From the NCBI RefSeq assembly GCF_001641695.1, contig NZ_LSEF01000025.1, positions 5,297 through 69,296 of the forward strand: a stretch of DNA of 64,000 nt, in the 5' to 3' direction. Shown here piece by piece: positions 18,682 through 27,796 of this stretch. Position 1 is the stretch's first letter. Every line of letters begins with the position of its first letter. Made by a program: the position numbers and the translations under genes. Source of the DNA: Bradyrhizobium neotropicale (GTDB lineage: Bacteria; Pseudomonadota; Alphaproteobacteria; Rhizobiales; Xanthobacteraceae). Under the pieces are notes generated by a model. That model searched no databases, was not told the DNA's origin, and saw only the letters and a program-made list of their open reading frames with translations.

Positions 18682-18703
18682 TTGCACACAAGTTTGCATA
18701 CAA
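18682..18703. promoter_or_regulatory. Two tandem TTG-N4-CAA operators in front of the GntR gene
   Basis: On the minus strand TTGTATGCAA (18703-18694) is followed by TTGTGTGCAA (18691-18682), two near-identical 10-bp palindromic units spaced 12 bp centre to centre. GntR/FadR regulators bind short palindromes of this type. They sit immediately before the start codon, so autorepression is likely; binding is inferred. Confidence 0.5.
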
Positions 18704-18762
18704 ACTCGGTTTCGTCTATGGAAAAGGTCAAGAGAGACGCCAGGGGAAAGCGAGGAGCGTGC

Positions 18763-18936
18763 ATGCGGACCCATTGCCTCAATGGACAGCCAACGACGCC
18801 TGCGGACATGCCGGGGCTTGCCGACCTGATCGAGCATCTCGGCACGCCGGCTTTTCCTGCCACGCTGTTCCGTACGATGTTCGATTGGGCGCGGGCCAAC
18901 CACCTCACCGCATTCGCTTTCGAACCTCATCGCTGA
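18763..18936 (+). pseudogene. 57-codon remnant resembling the N-terminus of a LuxR-type regulator
   Basis: A small frame with a strong ribosome site (GAGGAG five bases before ATG 18763) encodes 57 residues ending FAFEPHR. The stretch PGLADLIEHLGTPAFPATLF then LTAFAF looks like the opening of the rhizobial LuxR-class regulators that begin with a short sensor domain. No helix-turn-helix follows in any frame before the SDR gene. It may be a 5' remnant left by deletion or a real small protein. The family resemblance is from memory and weak. Confidence 0.35.
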
Positions 18937-19069
18937 TGCGCCTCGTGCTGAATTGACGAGGCTGGCGGCGCTTCCATAGCGACCCGAGATGCCGGCGCTG
19001 TCCCTCGATCAGGTGACAGACTTCCCTGCCCGGCCGGCTCATGGTTGCGATCAACATGGGGATTCTTCA

Positions 19070-19822
19070 ATGAGCAATATCGACAATCTGACCGGTCGCC
19101 TCGCCGTCGTGACCGGCGGCAGCAACGGCATCGGCGCTGCCGCGGTCAAACGTCTTGCGGCGGCCGGAGCGGATGTGATCATCGGCTACCACAGCAGCGA
19201 GGCGCGCGCGCAGGAGCTGTTGCGCGGCTTGCCTGCCGGTCGGCACGACATCGCGCGCCTTGCGCTGGAAGATCCCGCCAGCTTCACGGCGCTCGCCGCC
19301 CATATCGATGGGCGCGGCGGCAAGCTCGACATCCTCGTAAACTCCGCCGGATTCACCCGCGCGATTCCACATCACGATCTCGACACCCTGACCGATGACC
19401 TGTTCGAACAAATCCTGATCGCGAATGTACGAGGCCCCTATTCCGCCATCCGTGCCTTGCGTCCGCAATTGCGGGCATCGGGCGACGCCGTGGTGATCAA
19501 CGTATCGTCGATCTCCGGCTTTACCGCCTCCGGCAGCAACGTGGCCTACTGCGCCTCCAAGGCCGCACTCGACAATATCAGCATGTCGCTGGGCCGCGCC
19601 CTTGGGCCCGAAATTCGCGTGATCAGCGTATCGCCCGGGGCTGTCGCCACCGACTTCGTCCCGGGGCGCGACCGGGCGGCCCTGGAAGCCGGTGCGAAGT
19701 CGACGCCGCTCAGGCGTGTTGTCGAAGCGGACGACGTCGCCGCCGCAATCCTCGCCTGCGCCACGCATCTGAAAGTCAGCACCGGCACCACCATCGTCGT
19801 CGATGGCGGACGTCATCTCTAG
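19070..19822 (+). CDS. Short-chain dehydrogenase/reductase
   Basis: A 250-residue classical SDR. Visible motifs: TGGSNGIG cofactor loop (residues about 15-22), NSAG, the catalytic serine in NVSSISG, and YCASK, followed by VSPGAVATDF and the C-terminal TGTTIVVDGG. The start ATG 19070 follows GGGGA. It lies 38 bp before the TctC-type gene on the same strand and divergent from the GntR regulator, so the three probably form one small catabolic unit. The substrate is unknown; the acyl-carrier FabG-like annotation often given to such genes cannot be supported. Confidence 0.93.
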   Translation: MSNIDNLTGRLAVVTGGSNGIGAAAVKRLAAAGADVIIGYHSSEARAQELLRGLPAGRHDIARLALEDPASFTALAAHIDGRGGKLDILVNSAGFTRAIPHHDLDTLTDDLFEQILIANVRGPYSAIRALRPQLRASGDAVVINVSSISGFTASGSNVAYCASKAALDNISMSLGRALGPEIRVISVSPGAVATDFVPGRDRAALEAGAKSTPLRRVVEADDVAAAILACATHLKVSTGTTIVVDGGRHL

Positions 19823-19860
19823 ATCGAGCGCCGATCGCGAATATTGGAGGAGCAAGTTCC

Positions 19861-20835
19861 ATGCTTGGCAAGTTTACGGCAGCCATCATCGTATCGCTGT
19901 TGACCGTCCTTGTCGCTTCGCCGGTCAGTGCCGCCGACCAGTGGCCGCAGAAGCCGATCACGCTGATGCACGGGTTCGGCGCGGGCGGCAATGCAGACAC
20001 GATCTCACGTCTCGTTGCGGCCGGGCTCGCCGAAAAGCTCGGAGCTACGGTGACCGTCGATGCCAAGCCCGGCGCTGGCGGGAATCTTGCGTCCGAACTG
20101 GTGTCGAGGGCGGCACCGGACGGACACACCCTCATCCTTCTGACAGGAGGCCATGCCGTCTCGGGCGCGCTTTACAAGAGTCTGCGGTTCGACCCGGTTC
20201 AGGCTTTCAGCTTCGTGTCGCTCATCGGCACCTTCCCCTTCGTCGTTGCGACACGCGCGGACAGCCCCATCACCGATCTGTCCAGCCTGATCGCGGCGGC
20301 CAAGGCTGCGCCCGGAAAGCTGACCTTCAGCTCGGTCGGCTTTGGATCGACCCAGCATCTCGTCGGCGAGCTTCTGTCCCTGTCCGCCGACATCAAGCTG
20401 ACCCATGTGCCCTATCGCGGCGGCATGCAACCGCTGACCGATCTGCTCGGCGGCAATATCGACCTGATCGTGGACACCATCACCGTGACACGTCAGGGGA
20501 TCAACGGCGGCACGCTTCGCGGGCTCGGCGTCACGAGCACAGAGCCCTGGCCCGCCCTACCCAACGTTCCCCCGATCGGCAGCCGCATTCCCGGCTTCGA
20601 GGTGATCTCCTGGATCGGCATAGCGGCGCCGGCCGGCACGCCGGCCCCCGTGATCGAGCGGCTGAACGGGACGTTGCGTGCGCTGGTAGATGATGCCGCA
20701 TTCCAGCAGAAGCTCGACGACCTCGGCGTTCGCGCCAAGGCGAGTTCTCCGGCCGAAATGCGCGACTTCGTCGCCGGCGAGATCGTGCGCTGGAATGGCG
20801 TCATCGACCGCGCCAGCCTGCAGAGAATCGAGTGA
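19861..20835 (+). CDS. TctC/Bug-type periplasmic substrate-binding protein
   Basis: A 324-residue extracytoplasmic binding protein of the tripartite tricarboxylate transporter class. GGAGG is well placed before the ATG. The signal peptide ends near VSAADQWP. Core motifs: WPQKPITLMHGFGAGGNAD, KPGAGGNLASELVSRA, YRGGMQPLTDLLGG, and WIGIAAPAGTPAPVIERLN. No TctA or TctB membrane partner is present nearby, so it either uses a distant transporter or acts as a sensor ligand carrier, as many orphan Bug proteins do. Carboxylate or similar ligand, not identified. Confidence 0.92.
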   Translation: MLGKFTAAIIVSLLTVLVASPVSAADQWPQKPITLMHGFGAGGNADTISRLVAAGLAEKLGATVTVDAKPGAGGNLASELVSRAAPDGHTLILLTGGHAVSGALYKSLRFDPVQAFSFVSLIGTFPFVVATRADSPITDLSSLIAAAKAAPGKLTFSSVGFGSTQHLVGELLSLSADIKLTHVPYRGGMQPLTDLLGGNIDLIVDTITVTRQGINGGTLRGLGVTSTEPWPALPNVPPIGSRIPGFEVISWIGIAAPAGTPAPVIERLNGTLRALVDDAAFQQKLDDLGVRAKASSPAEMRDFVAGEIVRWNGVIDRASLQRIE

Positions 20836-21125
20836 TGCTCGTGCCGGGGCTCCAAGCGAGATCCAGCGAATGGGGTTGCGAGACCGGCCAAGCTTGATGG
20901 CGCCCTTTGCGCAAGAGCGGATGATCGGCACAGGTCCATAAGCGGCGCTCCATGCCCCGCTCCGATCATCTTCGTTCCACAAACGAACGACGCTTTCTGT
21001 ATTTGAACGACAAGAATGCGCAGGTCGCGAGTATGCGATCTCGGGCAACTTGTTCGGCGCGCTATGTCGATCCACATCCTGCCGTACCGGTAGCTCGACG
21101 CACCGGTGAACGATGGAGATCGACC

Positions 21126-21443
21126 ATGACTGGACTTAAGATTCTTGCTGCCGTGGCCTTGTTGTCGAGCCTGACCGCAAGCACCGCCTACGCGCAGTCT
21201 GGCTTTGCAAACAGCCATCCGGATACTTACGAGGCCGAGAATCCCAACCGCAACTTGAATGGCACGCTAACGCCGGCGGGTCGGGAGGGTCTCGAGTTGC
21301 CGGATGGCGCGGCTCCGGCGCAAGGAGCGGACAACGCTATCGCACGCGCGGTTTCGCGTTCCTGCGCGGAGCGTTATCGATCCTTCGATCCTGCAACGAG
21401 CACCTACATCGGCCAGGACGGTCAGCGCCATCCGTGCGAGTAG
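21126..21443 (+). CDS. BA14K-family small exported protein
   Basis: A 105-residue protein with a Sec signal peptide (to about TAYAQSG) and a C-terminal BA14K-like segment, CAERYRSFDPATSTYIGQDG then RHPCE. That Cys-bounded RYRSFDP pattern is typical of the BA14K family of rhizobia and Brucella, where a lectin-like activity has been described. TGGAGA precedes ATG 21126. It stands alone. The role is probably at the cell envelope. Confidence 0.8.
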   Translation: MTGLKILAAVALLSSLTASTAYAQSGFANSHPDTYEAENPNRNLNGTLTPAGREGLELPDGAAPAQGADNAIARAVSRSCAERYRSFDPATSTYIGQDGQRHPCE

Positions 21444-21710
21444 CGGCGCAAAACCGCAAATCAGCGGATCAAGCGGACATTGTCGAGCTGAGCGCTCGTT
21501 AGCTCGGTCGGATTCGAGGCGCCGTCTAAATGGTGTCCCCGTTTTTCCCGAACATGATGCTCGTCACGCTTACCTGATCACTCTCCCCGGTCTTGATGTG
21601 CTTCGTCTTTGCTGGGGAGATACGCCATTCGGAGATGCCGCAGCGGTCGCAGAGTAGTACCGCCGCGCGGGAGTGTCATAGCTGCGTATGGCGGTCGGGG
21701 CCGTGTCCGT

Positions 21711-22373
21711 TCAGTCATACTCAGGCGTGTGCGAGCTTCCTCGCCTCACCGCACTTTCCGCAACCGCCGCCCCGATGACGGGCGCGCCCTCGCCTGGTTT
21801 CGGGAAATTCAACGTCTCGATTAGCTCACCGCGCGCCATTGTCGCCTCGCGGCCGCGCACCGAACGAAGCCTCCAGCCTTGATAATCTTCACCTACTTTC
21901 AGGCGCAGTGTGGCCTTGCTCGTTTGGTCTACAAAAATCGCAAGACTCTGGTCGGCACCGCTCACGGTTCCGACCAACGAGAGACGCAGTTCGACTTTTG
22001 GCGGGCTCGGCGGCATTGGCGGCGCCTTCGGCGCAGATAGCGAAGGGACGGCTGCTGGCGGCTGCCGGCGCGAGGCCGAAAAGATTGGTCGCTCGCGCGT
22101 GGCCGACAGGGTCGCGAGCGGGACTGCCCAGAGTGGATTACCTTGCTCCCGCCCGACGGGAGACCGCAGCATCGCGCCTGAGTTGACTGGCGGTGTCGGA
22201 GCTGCGGGAGCATCCCGAAGCGAAGGGTTGGATGACGATCCGGTACGGTTTGGAGCGCCGATATCAAACCCATCCGCAAGCGGCGCCGAAGTTGAGGCGG
22301 AAACACCGAGCGAAGGCGCCAGGATCAGCAAAAGCCGCATCGATATTCGCAGTATGACCTTACACCGTCTCAT
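21711..22373 (-). CDS. GspN/GspC-like type II secretion protein, orphan
   Basis: A 220-residue protein with an N-terminal hydrophobic helix (RLLLILAPSLGVSAS), a Pro/Ala-rich linker, then a compact domain: NPLWAVPLATLSATRERPIF, PKVELRLSLVGTV, DQTSKATLRLKVGEDYQGWRL and ELIETLNFPKPG. This matches the alphaproteobacterial GspN (GspC homology region) pattern, which links the secretin to the inner membrane platform. No other gsp gene is in the window, so it is isolated. The start could also be the internal ATG at 22340. Family call fairly sure; function in secretion inferred. Confidence 0.65.
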   Translation of the reverse strand: MRRCKVILRISMRLLLILAPSLGVSASTSAPLADGFDIGAPNRTGSSSNPSLRDAPAAPTPPVNSGAMLRSPVGREQGNPLWAVPLATLSATRERPIFSASRRQPPAAVPSLSAPKAPPMPPSPPKVELRLSLVGTVSGADQSLAIFVDQTSKATLRLKVGEDYQGWRLRSVRGREATMARGELIETLNFPKPGEGAPVIGAAVAESAVRRGSSHTPEYD

Positions 22374-22729
22374 GTCCTCGTCACTGGTCGAGATCCGGGC
22401 AAAACGCGCAGCTTGTTTTCACCTGAGCACAGCTGGCGGCCCGCAAACGCGACAGCGGCGGCGAGGCAGGCATTCGGTCGCCGGGGAATTAGGCTTATCG
22501 GTCGCCAATGTGACAGCCGTACGAAATGGCGATGATCTCGCCGATGTGCTGGCAGCATGTTCACGTTGCGACAATTCGCGGACGAAGCGACATCAGCCGC
22601 TCGGGCTGCGCGGTGCGTGGCAGCGGTCGGTATGACATTGTTGTTGAATCGTCATACCCAGCTGCTAACGTGAGACCGGGTTGGGTTTGTTGCTTCCCGT
22701 GTGGGCTGTAACAGTTATCGTGCGGGGGC
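22374..22729. other. Intergenic region between divergent GspN-like gene and TonB receptor
   Basis: This stretch should hold the promoters for both divergent genes. A 64-codon minus-strand frame (22564-22370) overlaps the GspN-like start by ATGA, but its composition (many Arg, His, Pro) is not protein-like. No riboswitch or clear operator was recognised. Confidence 0.4.
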
Positions 22730-24931
22730 ATGGCGGTGCGTAGGGTCTTGTTGCGGACGTTTTCCGCCGCCTGGCCGTTTGTCCTCTGCACACTCCCAGC
22801 CGCCGCCCATGAGCCTGGTGCGGTCGCGCCCACGGAGCTTCCGCCGGTGACCGTTGCGTCGCCGGATAGCCCGCGCCCCTATAAGCTCGCGCGCAGCAAA
22901 CCACCGAAGAGCCGTGGTACGCGACCTCGGACTCCCGCTCCCTCGGACAACCCGACCGAGGGCGGCGGCGCGGCCGGTGCAGCGCCCGTCGGCTCGTCCG
23001 CCTTGCAGCCCACCGCCGCGAGTTCGGTACGCATCGGCGGCGCGGAGGTCAACGCGGTCCCGTTCTCGCGGCCCGGCGAGGCGCTGGAAGTCGTGCCGGG
23101 GCTGATCGTCACCCAGCACTCCGGCGAGGGCAAAGCCAACCAGTATTTCCTGCGCGGCTTCAATCTCGATCACGGCACCGATCTGGCGATCACCGTCGAT
23201 GGCATGCCTGTCAACATGCCGACCCATGGGCATGGGCAAGGCTACGCCGACATCAATTTCCTGATCCCCGAGTTGATCCAGTCGGTCAACGTCCGCAAGG
23301 GACCGTATTTCGCCGACCAGGGCGACTTCGCGTCCGCCGGTGCCGTGGCAATCGACTACGTGAACAAGCTGCCGAAGAACATCGCGGAGATGACCTTCGG
23401 TAGCTTTGGCTATCGCCGGGCATTGGCGGCGGGATCGACCGCCGTGGGCGCCGGCACGCTGCTGATGGCGACCGAGGCTGGCAAATATGACGGGCCGTGG
23501 GAGGTGCCGGACAACGTCCGCAAGCTGAATGGCGTCATGCGCTACAGCCAGGGCACCGCGACCGACGGCCTGACGCTAACGGCGATGGCCTATTCCAACG
23601 GCTGGAATTCGACTGACCAGATTGCACAGCGCGCGATCGACCAGGGCCTGATCAGCCGCTTCGGCACGCTCGATCCGACCGATGGCGGCACCTCCAGCCG
23701 CTTCAGCTTCTCCAGCAACTGGGCACAATCAGGCGACTACGGACAGACCAATGTCAGCGCCTATGTCGTGCGCTCCGATCTGCAGCTCTTCAACGATTTC
23801 ACCTACTTCCTCGACAACCCTGTCAATGGCGACCAGTTCAGCCAGCTCGACCGCCGTACTCTCGGCGGCTTTGATGCGCGGCATGCGTTCGATTGGCGCT
23901 TTGCCGGCGTCGAAACACAGACCCGCGTCGGCGTGCAGAGCCGCTACGATGATATCCATGTCGGCCTGTTCAAGACAGAGCAGCGCGCATGGCTCTCGAC
24001 CGTGCGCGATGACCGCGTGCAGGAGGGCAATGTTGGCCTCTGGACCGATACGACCACACGCTGGACCGACTGGCTGCGCACCACGGTCGGCATCCGCGAA
24101 GATTTCTTCGCCGGACATGTCTTCAGCGATACACCGGAGAACTCGGGCAACGCGCAGGCGTCGATGGCGAGCCCGAAGGCCGGCATCGTGCTCGGCCCCT
24201 GGTACAAGACCGAGTTCTACGGCAATGCCGGATACGGCTTGCACAGCAACGATATCCGCGGCGCGACGATCACGGTCGATCCCAACGACAAGGTAACCCC
24301 ACTTGACCGCGTGCCGCTGCTCGTGCGCTCTCGCGGCGCTGAAGTCGGCATTCGCACCAAGGCGATCGAGAACCTCACCAGCTCGCTCGCCGTATTCGTG
24401 CTCGACTTCGACTCGGAGCTATTGTTCGTTGGGGATGCCGGCACCACGGAGCCGAGCCGGCCCAGCCGCCGCCTCGGCGTGGAGTGGACGAACCAGTACA
24501 AGCCATTGCCGTGGGTGACGGTCGATCTTGACGTGGCCTATACCCGCGCGCGCTTTACTGATTTCGACCCCGCCGGGGACAGCATCCCCGGCGCACCGGC
24601 GTGGGTCGCAAGCGGCGCGGTCACCCTTGGTGGCGACACCGGCTGGTTCGGCGCGCTGAAGGCGCGCTATTTTGGCCCGCGCCCCCTGATCGAAGACGAC
24701 AGCGTCCGCTCGCAGCCGTCGCTGATTTTCAATGCACGCGCCGGCTACAAATTCGACAACGGCCTGCGGCTGCAGCTCGACGTGCTCAACCTCTTCAACG
24801 CTCGGACCAACCAGATCGAATATTACTATCTGTCGCGATTGCCGGGAGAGCCCATCGACGGCGTCGGTGATCGTCACGTCCATCCGGCCGAGCCGCTCGC
24901 GGTGCGACTAACGGTGGCGGCAAGATTTTGA
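22730..24931 (+). CDS. TonB-dependent outer-membrane receptor
   Basis: A 733-residue receptor. The signal peptide ends near LPAAAHEPG, followed by a Pro-rich segment. The plug domain has the block GEALEVVPGLIVTQHSGEG, YFLRGFNLDHGTDLAITVDG, VNMPTHGHGQGYADINFLIP and VNVRKGPYFADQGDF. The barrel ends in a terminal phenylalanine (LTVAARF). The plug loop PTHGHGQGY has two histidines, which is suggestive of a metal complex but unproven. It precedes the membrane-anchored aminopropyltransferase-like gene by 215 bp on the same strand. Confidence 0.93.
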   Translation: MAVRRVLLRTFSAAWPFVLCTLPAAAHEPGAVAPTELPPVTVASPDSPRPYKLARSKPPKSRGTRPRTPAPSDNPTEGGGAAGAAPVGSSALQPTAASSVRIGGAEVNAVPFSRPGEALEVVPGLIVTQHSGEGKANQYFLRGFNLDHGTDLAITVDGMPVNMPTHGHGQGYADINFLIPELIQSVNVRKGPYFADQGDFASAGAVAIDYVNKLPKNIAEMTFGSFGYRRALAAGSTAVGAGTLLMATEAGKYDGPWEVPDNVRKLNGVMRYSQGTATDGLTLTAMAYSNGWNSTDQIAQRAIDQGLISRFGTLDPTDGGTSSRFSFSSNWAQSGDYGQTNVSAYVVRSDLQLFNDFTYFLDNPVNGDQFSQLDRRTLGGFDARHAFDWRFAGVETQTRVGVQSRYDDIHVGLFKTEQRAWLSTVRDDRVQEGNVGLWTDTTTRWTDWLRTTVGIREDFFAGHVFSDTPENSGNAQASMASPKAGIVLGPWYKTEFYGNAGYGLHSNDIRGATITVDPNDKVTPLDRVPLLVRSRGAEVGIRTKAIENLTSSLAVFVLDFDSELLFVGDAGTTEPSRPSRRLGVEWTNQYKPLPWVTVDLDVAYTRARFTDFDPAGDSIPGAPAWVASGAVTLGGDTGWFGALKARYFGPRPLIEDDSVRSQPSLIFNARAGYKFDNGLRLQLDVLNLFNARTNQIEYYYLSRLPGEPIDGVGDRHVHPAEPLAVRLTVAARF

Positions 24932-25039
24932 TCGCACCTGACCTACGGCATCAATGAGCGACACCGACCGGCGTGAAAGCAACCGGCGCTGTTTGATCGT
25001 CACAAATGCTGAACAAATCTGACATAGAGCGGATGCTTT

Positions 25040-25069
25040 GATCGGCCAAGAGCACGAGTTTGGCCGATC
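25040..25069. terminator. Perfect 10-bp stem hairpin
   Basis: GATCGGCCAA (25040-25049), a 10-base loop, then TTGGCCGATC (25060-25069). It lies 109 bp after the TonB receptor stop and 78 bp before the next start, so it may be the receptor's terminator, an operator, or a leader element for the next gene. No T-run follows directly. Confidence 0.4.
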
Positions 25070-25146
25070 GAATTTTGGATCATGCGATCGTCAAGACCCC
25101 GGCTTGTATCGCGCAGCCGGTCGAGTTCGGGAAAGGAGTGAAAGGA

Positions 25147-27783
25147 ATGCAATCCGATCCGGACAGTGCCGCGATCGCTTCGGCAGAACAGTTCGCAGGC
25201 GCGGTCCAGGTCGAGGCCGCATCGGCGCGCTCTCGTCAAGCTGCAAGCTGCGATTGGGCGTTGATCCCGATCGTGATGGCGTCCGGCTTTGCGGGCCTCG
25301 GCTACGAGATCGTGTGGACACGTCAGCTGAGCCTTGCGCTGGGGACCGAGATGATGGCGGTGCTTGGCGCCATTGCCGGCTTTTTCGGCGGTCTGGCACT
25401 CGGTGCGTTTGCGCTCGACGCGGTGATCCGGCGTTCGCGGTCGCCGTGGCGCGTCTATGCGATCCTTGAGTCCATTATCGCAGCCTGGGGCCTGGTCAAC
25501 GTCTGGCTTTTGCCCTGGGCTGGCCGAGCCCTGTTGCCGCTGCTGGGTACTGAGCCGTCCCCGGCCCTGCTTTGGGCCGGCAGCTTTGCGCTTCCAACGC
25601 TCGTTCTGCTTCCCGCAACGACGGCGATGGGCGGAACCTTGGCCGCACTGGAGCGGATGACGCGCGAGGCTCGGGGCGAGGCTCGCGTCGCGGCAGGAGT
25701 ATATGGCGCGAATACAGCCGGGGCCTTGGCTGGAACGCTGGCTTCCACATTCCTTCTGATTCCCGCGCTCGGATTCTCCGGCACCCTGGTCTGCCTCGCG
25801 GGCGTCAACATGTTCTGCGCCCTGAGCGCGCTCGCGGTCGGAGCGGCGTCGGGCAAAGCGCGAGCCGCCGAAGTGGCGCGGCCGAAACCAGTTCGAGAGC
25901 TGCGGCTCACAATCACCCTGTTCGTCACGGGTCTGCTCGGAATCGCATTCGAGGTTCTCGTGGTTCGGCTTGCGGCGCAGGTGATGCAGGACACCGTTTA
26001 TACCTTCGCGGGACTACTGGCTGCATATTTGCTCGGCACCGCGGCAGGCGGGCTGCTCTGGCAGCGCGCCGGCCTCCATGCGCAAGAGGGTAGCCTCCGC
26101 GGCCTGCTCGCCGGAACGGCGTTCGCTTGCGTGATGACTGCATCGTTCGCGCCTTATGTCGGCCGCCTCGTCGAGACCGCGTCCGCTGCAGGCGTGCTCG
26201 GTGAGCTGGCAGTGGCGATAGCGCTGTTCCTGGCGCCGTCGACCGCGATGGGAGCGTTGTTCGGCCTGCTGGCGCAACAGGTGCGAGACCAGCGTGGATC
26301 CGTTGGATGGGCTGTCGGGGTCAACAGCCTCGGCGCCTCCATCGCGCCGCTGGTGGCAGCGCAATTTCTCATCCCGACCTTTGGTACGTGGAAGCCACTC
26401 CTTCTCGTTGCGCTGGGCTACCTGCTCCTCCTCCCACCCGGCTGGCCGGCCTGGGCATGGACCGCGGCACCGGCGATTTTCGCGCTTCTCCTGTGGGCCC
26501 ATCCCGCTCCCCCGCTGACGAAGGTGCCGTCTGGTGGCGCACTGCTTGCGGTTCATGAAGGGCCGATGGTGACTGCCAGCGTTGTCGACGACGCAGCAGG
26601 TGTGCGCTATCTCGAGGTCAACGGTCATTTCCGCATGGGCGGCACAAGTTCGGTTCGATCCGACTACCGTCAGGCGATGTTGCCTCTGCTGCTTCATCAA
26701 GCTCCGCACCAGGCCTTATTCCTCGGCATCGGGACCGGCGCCACCGTGGCCGGCGGATCGCAGATGCCCGGTGTAAGGGTACTCGGCGTAGAACTGTCGC
26801 AAGAAGTGGTGGACCTGCTTCCGTGGTTCGCTGGTCCGGCGGCTGCTCCAGCATCCCGGGTGACCGTCGCGGATGCCCGCCGGTTCATCGCTGCGGATAC
26901 GGGTCGGTATGACGTGATCGTCGCCGACCTGTTTCATCCGGCGCTGGATGGCAGCGGCGCGCTCTACACCGTGGAGCATTTCGAGGCCGTGAAGCGCAGG
27001 CTCGCACCCGGCGGCGTCTTCTGCCAATGGCTTCCCCTATATCAGCTCGATCTGCCCTCCTTGCGCGCCATCATCCGCGGCTTTCTCGACATCTATCCCG
27101 ACGGCTCGGCCTGGCTCAACCACTACAGCGTACGCACACCCATGCTTGCGCTCGTTGGCGCAAGGGACGGCGGCTATTTCGATGCCGACGCGCTCGCTGC
27201 CCGGCTGCGCGATCCCGCGGTCGCGCAAGTCGCACGGCCGTTGGGGTTCGAGGCACCGATCGATTTGCTCGGCCAATACCTCGGAGGCCCGCGCGCTCTC
27301 TCGGCATTCGCCGGCGAAGGCCCGCGCAATACGGATGACTATCCCTTCGTGACCTTCGATGCGCGCCGGAACGTCCATGCACTGACAGCGCCGCCCTGGT
27401 CACTCCTGCTTGCCGTCACGCGCAGCATGCAAGCCGATGCGGCGGAACTCCTGGCTGTTGGACCAGAGCGCGAAAGTCTGAGCAGACGGCTGAGCTCCTA
27501 CTGGCGCGCGCGCGACCGATTTCTCGAGGCCGGCGCGTCGCTGCCAGGCGATCCGCGCGGGACAGCCTTGATTGAAGCGGCTGCGCCGGGCCTCATCGAG
27601 GCGCTTCGCCTGAGCTCCGAATTCGATCCAGCCTACGGACCGCTGATGGGCATGGCGAGATCCCTGATGAGTTCAGACCGGGCGGCGGCTGCGCGCTTGC
27701 TGCGCCAGATTGACCGGGCAGCACCATCGCGCAGCGAGGCCAGGGAGCTGCTGCTACGCGAATTTGGACTACGAATGGAGTGA
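25147..27783 (+). CDS. Multi-pass membrane protein fused to spermidine-synthase-like domain
   Basis: An 878-residue protein from ATG 25147, preceded by AAAGGA; an earlier in-frame start would add 29 residues. Residues about 35-475 contain some ten hydrophobic segments (for example GFAGLGYEIVWTRQLSLALG, a block typical of the SpeE-fused membrane family). A Rossmann domain follows: ALFLGIGTGATVAGG, VLGVELSQEVVDLLPWF, YDVIVADLFHPALDGSGALY and RLAPGGVFCQWLPLYQL. A helical C-terminal region of about 150 residues closes it. The family is called spermidine synthase by homology, but enzymatic activity is rarely shown. It sits downstream of a TonB receptor and may modify or move a small amine-bearing compound; this is inference. 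Confidence 0.85.
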   Translation: MQSDPDSAAIASAEQFAGAVQVEAASARSRQAASCDWALIPIVMASGFAGLGYEIVWTRQLSLALGTEMMAVLGAIAGFFGGLALGAFALDAVIRRSRSPWRVYAILESIIAAWGLVNVWLLPWAGRALLPLLGTEPSPALLWAGSFALPTLVLLPATTAMGGTLAALERMTREARGEARVAAGVYGANTAGALAGTLASTFLLIPALGFSGTLVCLAGVNMFCALSALAVGAASGKARAAEVARPKPVRELRLTITLFVTGLLGIAFEVLVVRLAAQVMQDTVYTFAGLLAAYLLGTAAGGLLWQRAGLHAQEGSLRGLLAGTAFACVMTASFAPYVGRLVETASAAGVLGELAVAIALFLAPSTAMGALFGLLAQQVRDQRGSVGWAVGVNSLGASIAPLVAAQFLIPTFGTWKPLLLVALGYLLLLPPGWPAWAWTAAPAIFALLLWAHPAPPLTKVPSGGALLAVHEGPMVTASVVDDAAGVRYLEVNGHFRMGGTSSVRSDYRQAMLPLLLHQAPHQALFLGIGTGATVAGGSQMPGVRVLGVELSQEVVDLLPWFAGPAAAPASRVTVADARRFIAADTGRYDVIVADLFHPALDGSGALYTVEHFEAVKRRLAPGGVFCQWLPLYQLDLPSLRAIIRGFLDIYPDGSAWLNHYSVRTPMLALVGARDGGYFDADALAARLRDPAVAQVARPLGFEAPIDLLGQYLGGPRALSAFAGEGPRNTDDYPFVTFDARRNVHALTAPPWSLLLAVTRSMQADAAELLAVGPERESLSRRLSSYWRARDRFLEAGASLPGDPRGTALIEAAAPGLIEALRLSSEFDPAYGPLMGMARSLMSSDRAAAARLLRQIDRAAPSRSEARELLLREFGLRME

Positions 27784-27796
27784 CCAGCGCGCTCGC

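Noticed and set aside
21444..21710. Possible insertion-sequence remnant after the BA14K gene
   Set aside because: Short fragments look vaguely like transposon ends but there are no inverted repeats, target duplications or transposase motifs.
22374..22729. Cobalamin or other riboswitch before the TonB receptor
   Set aside because: No B12-box or other conserved riboswitch core could be found by eye.
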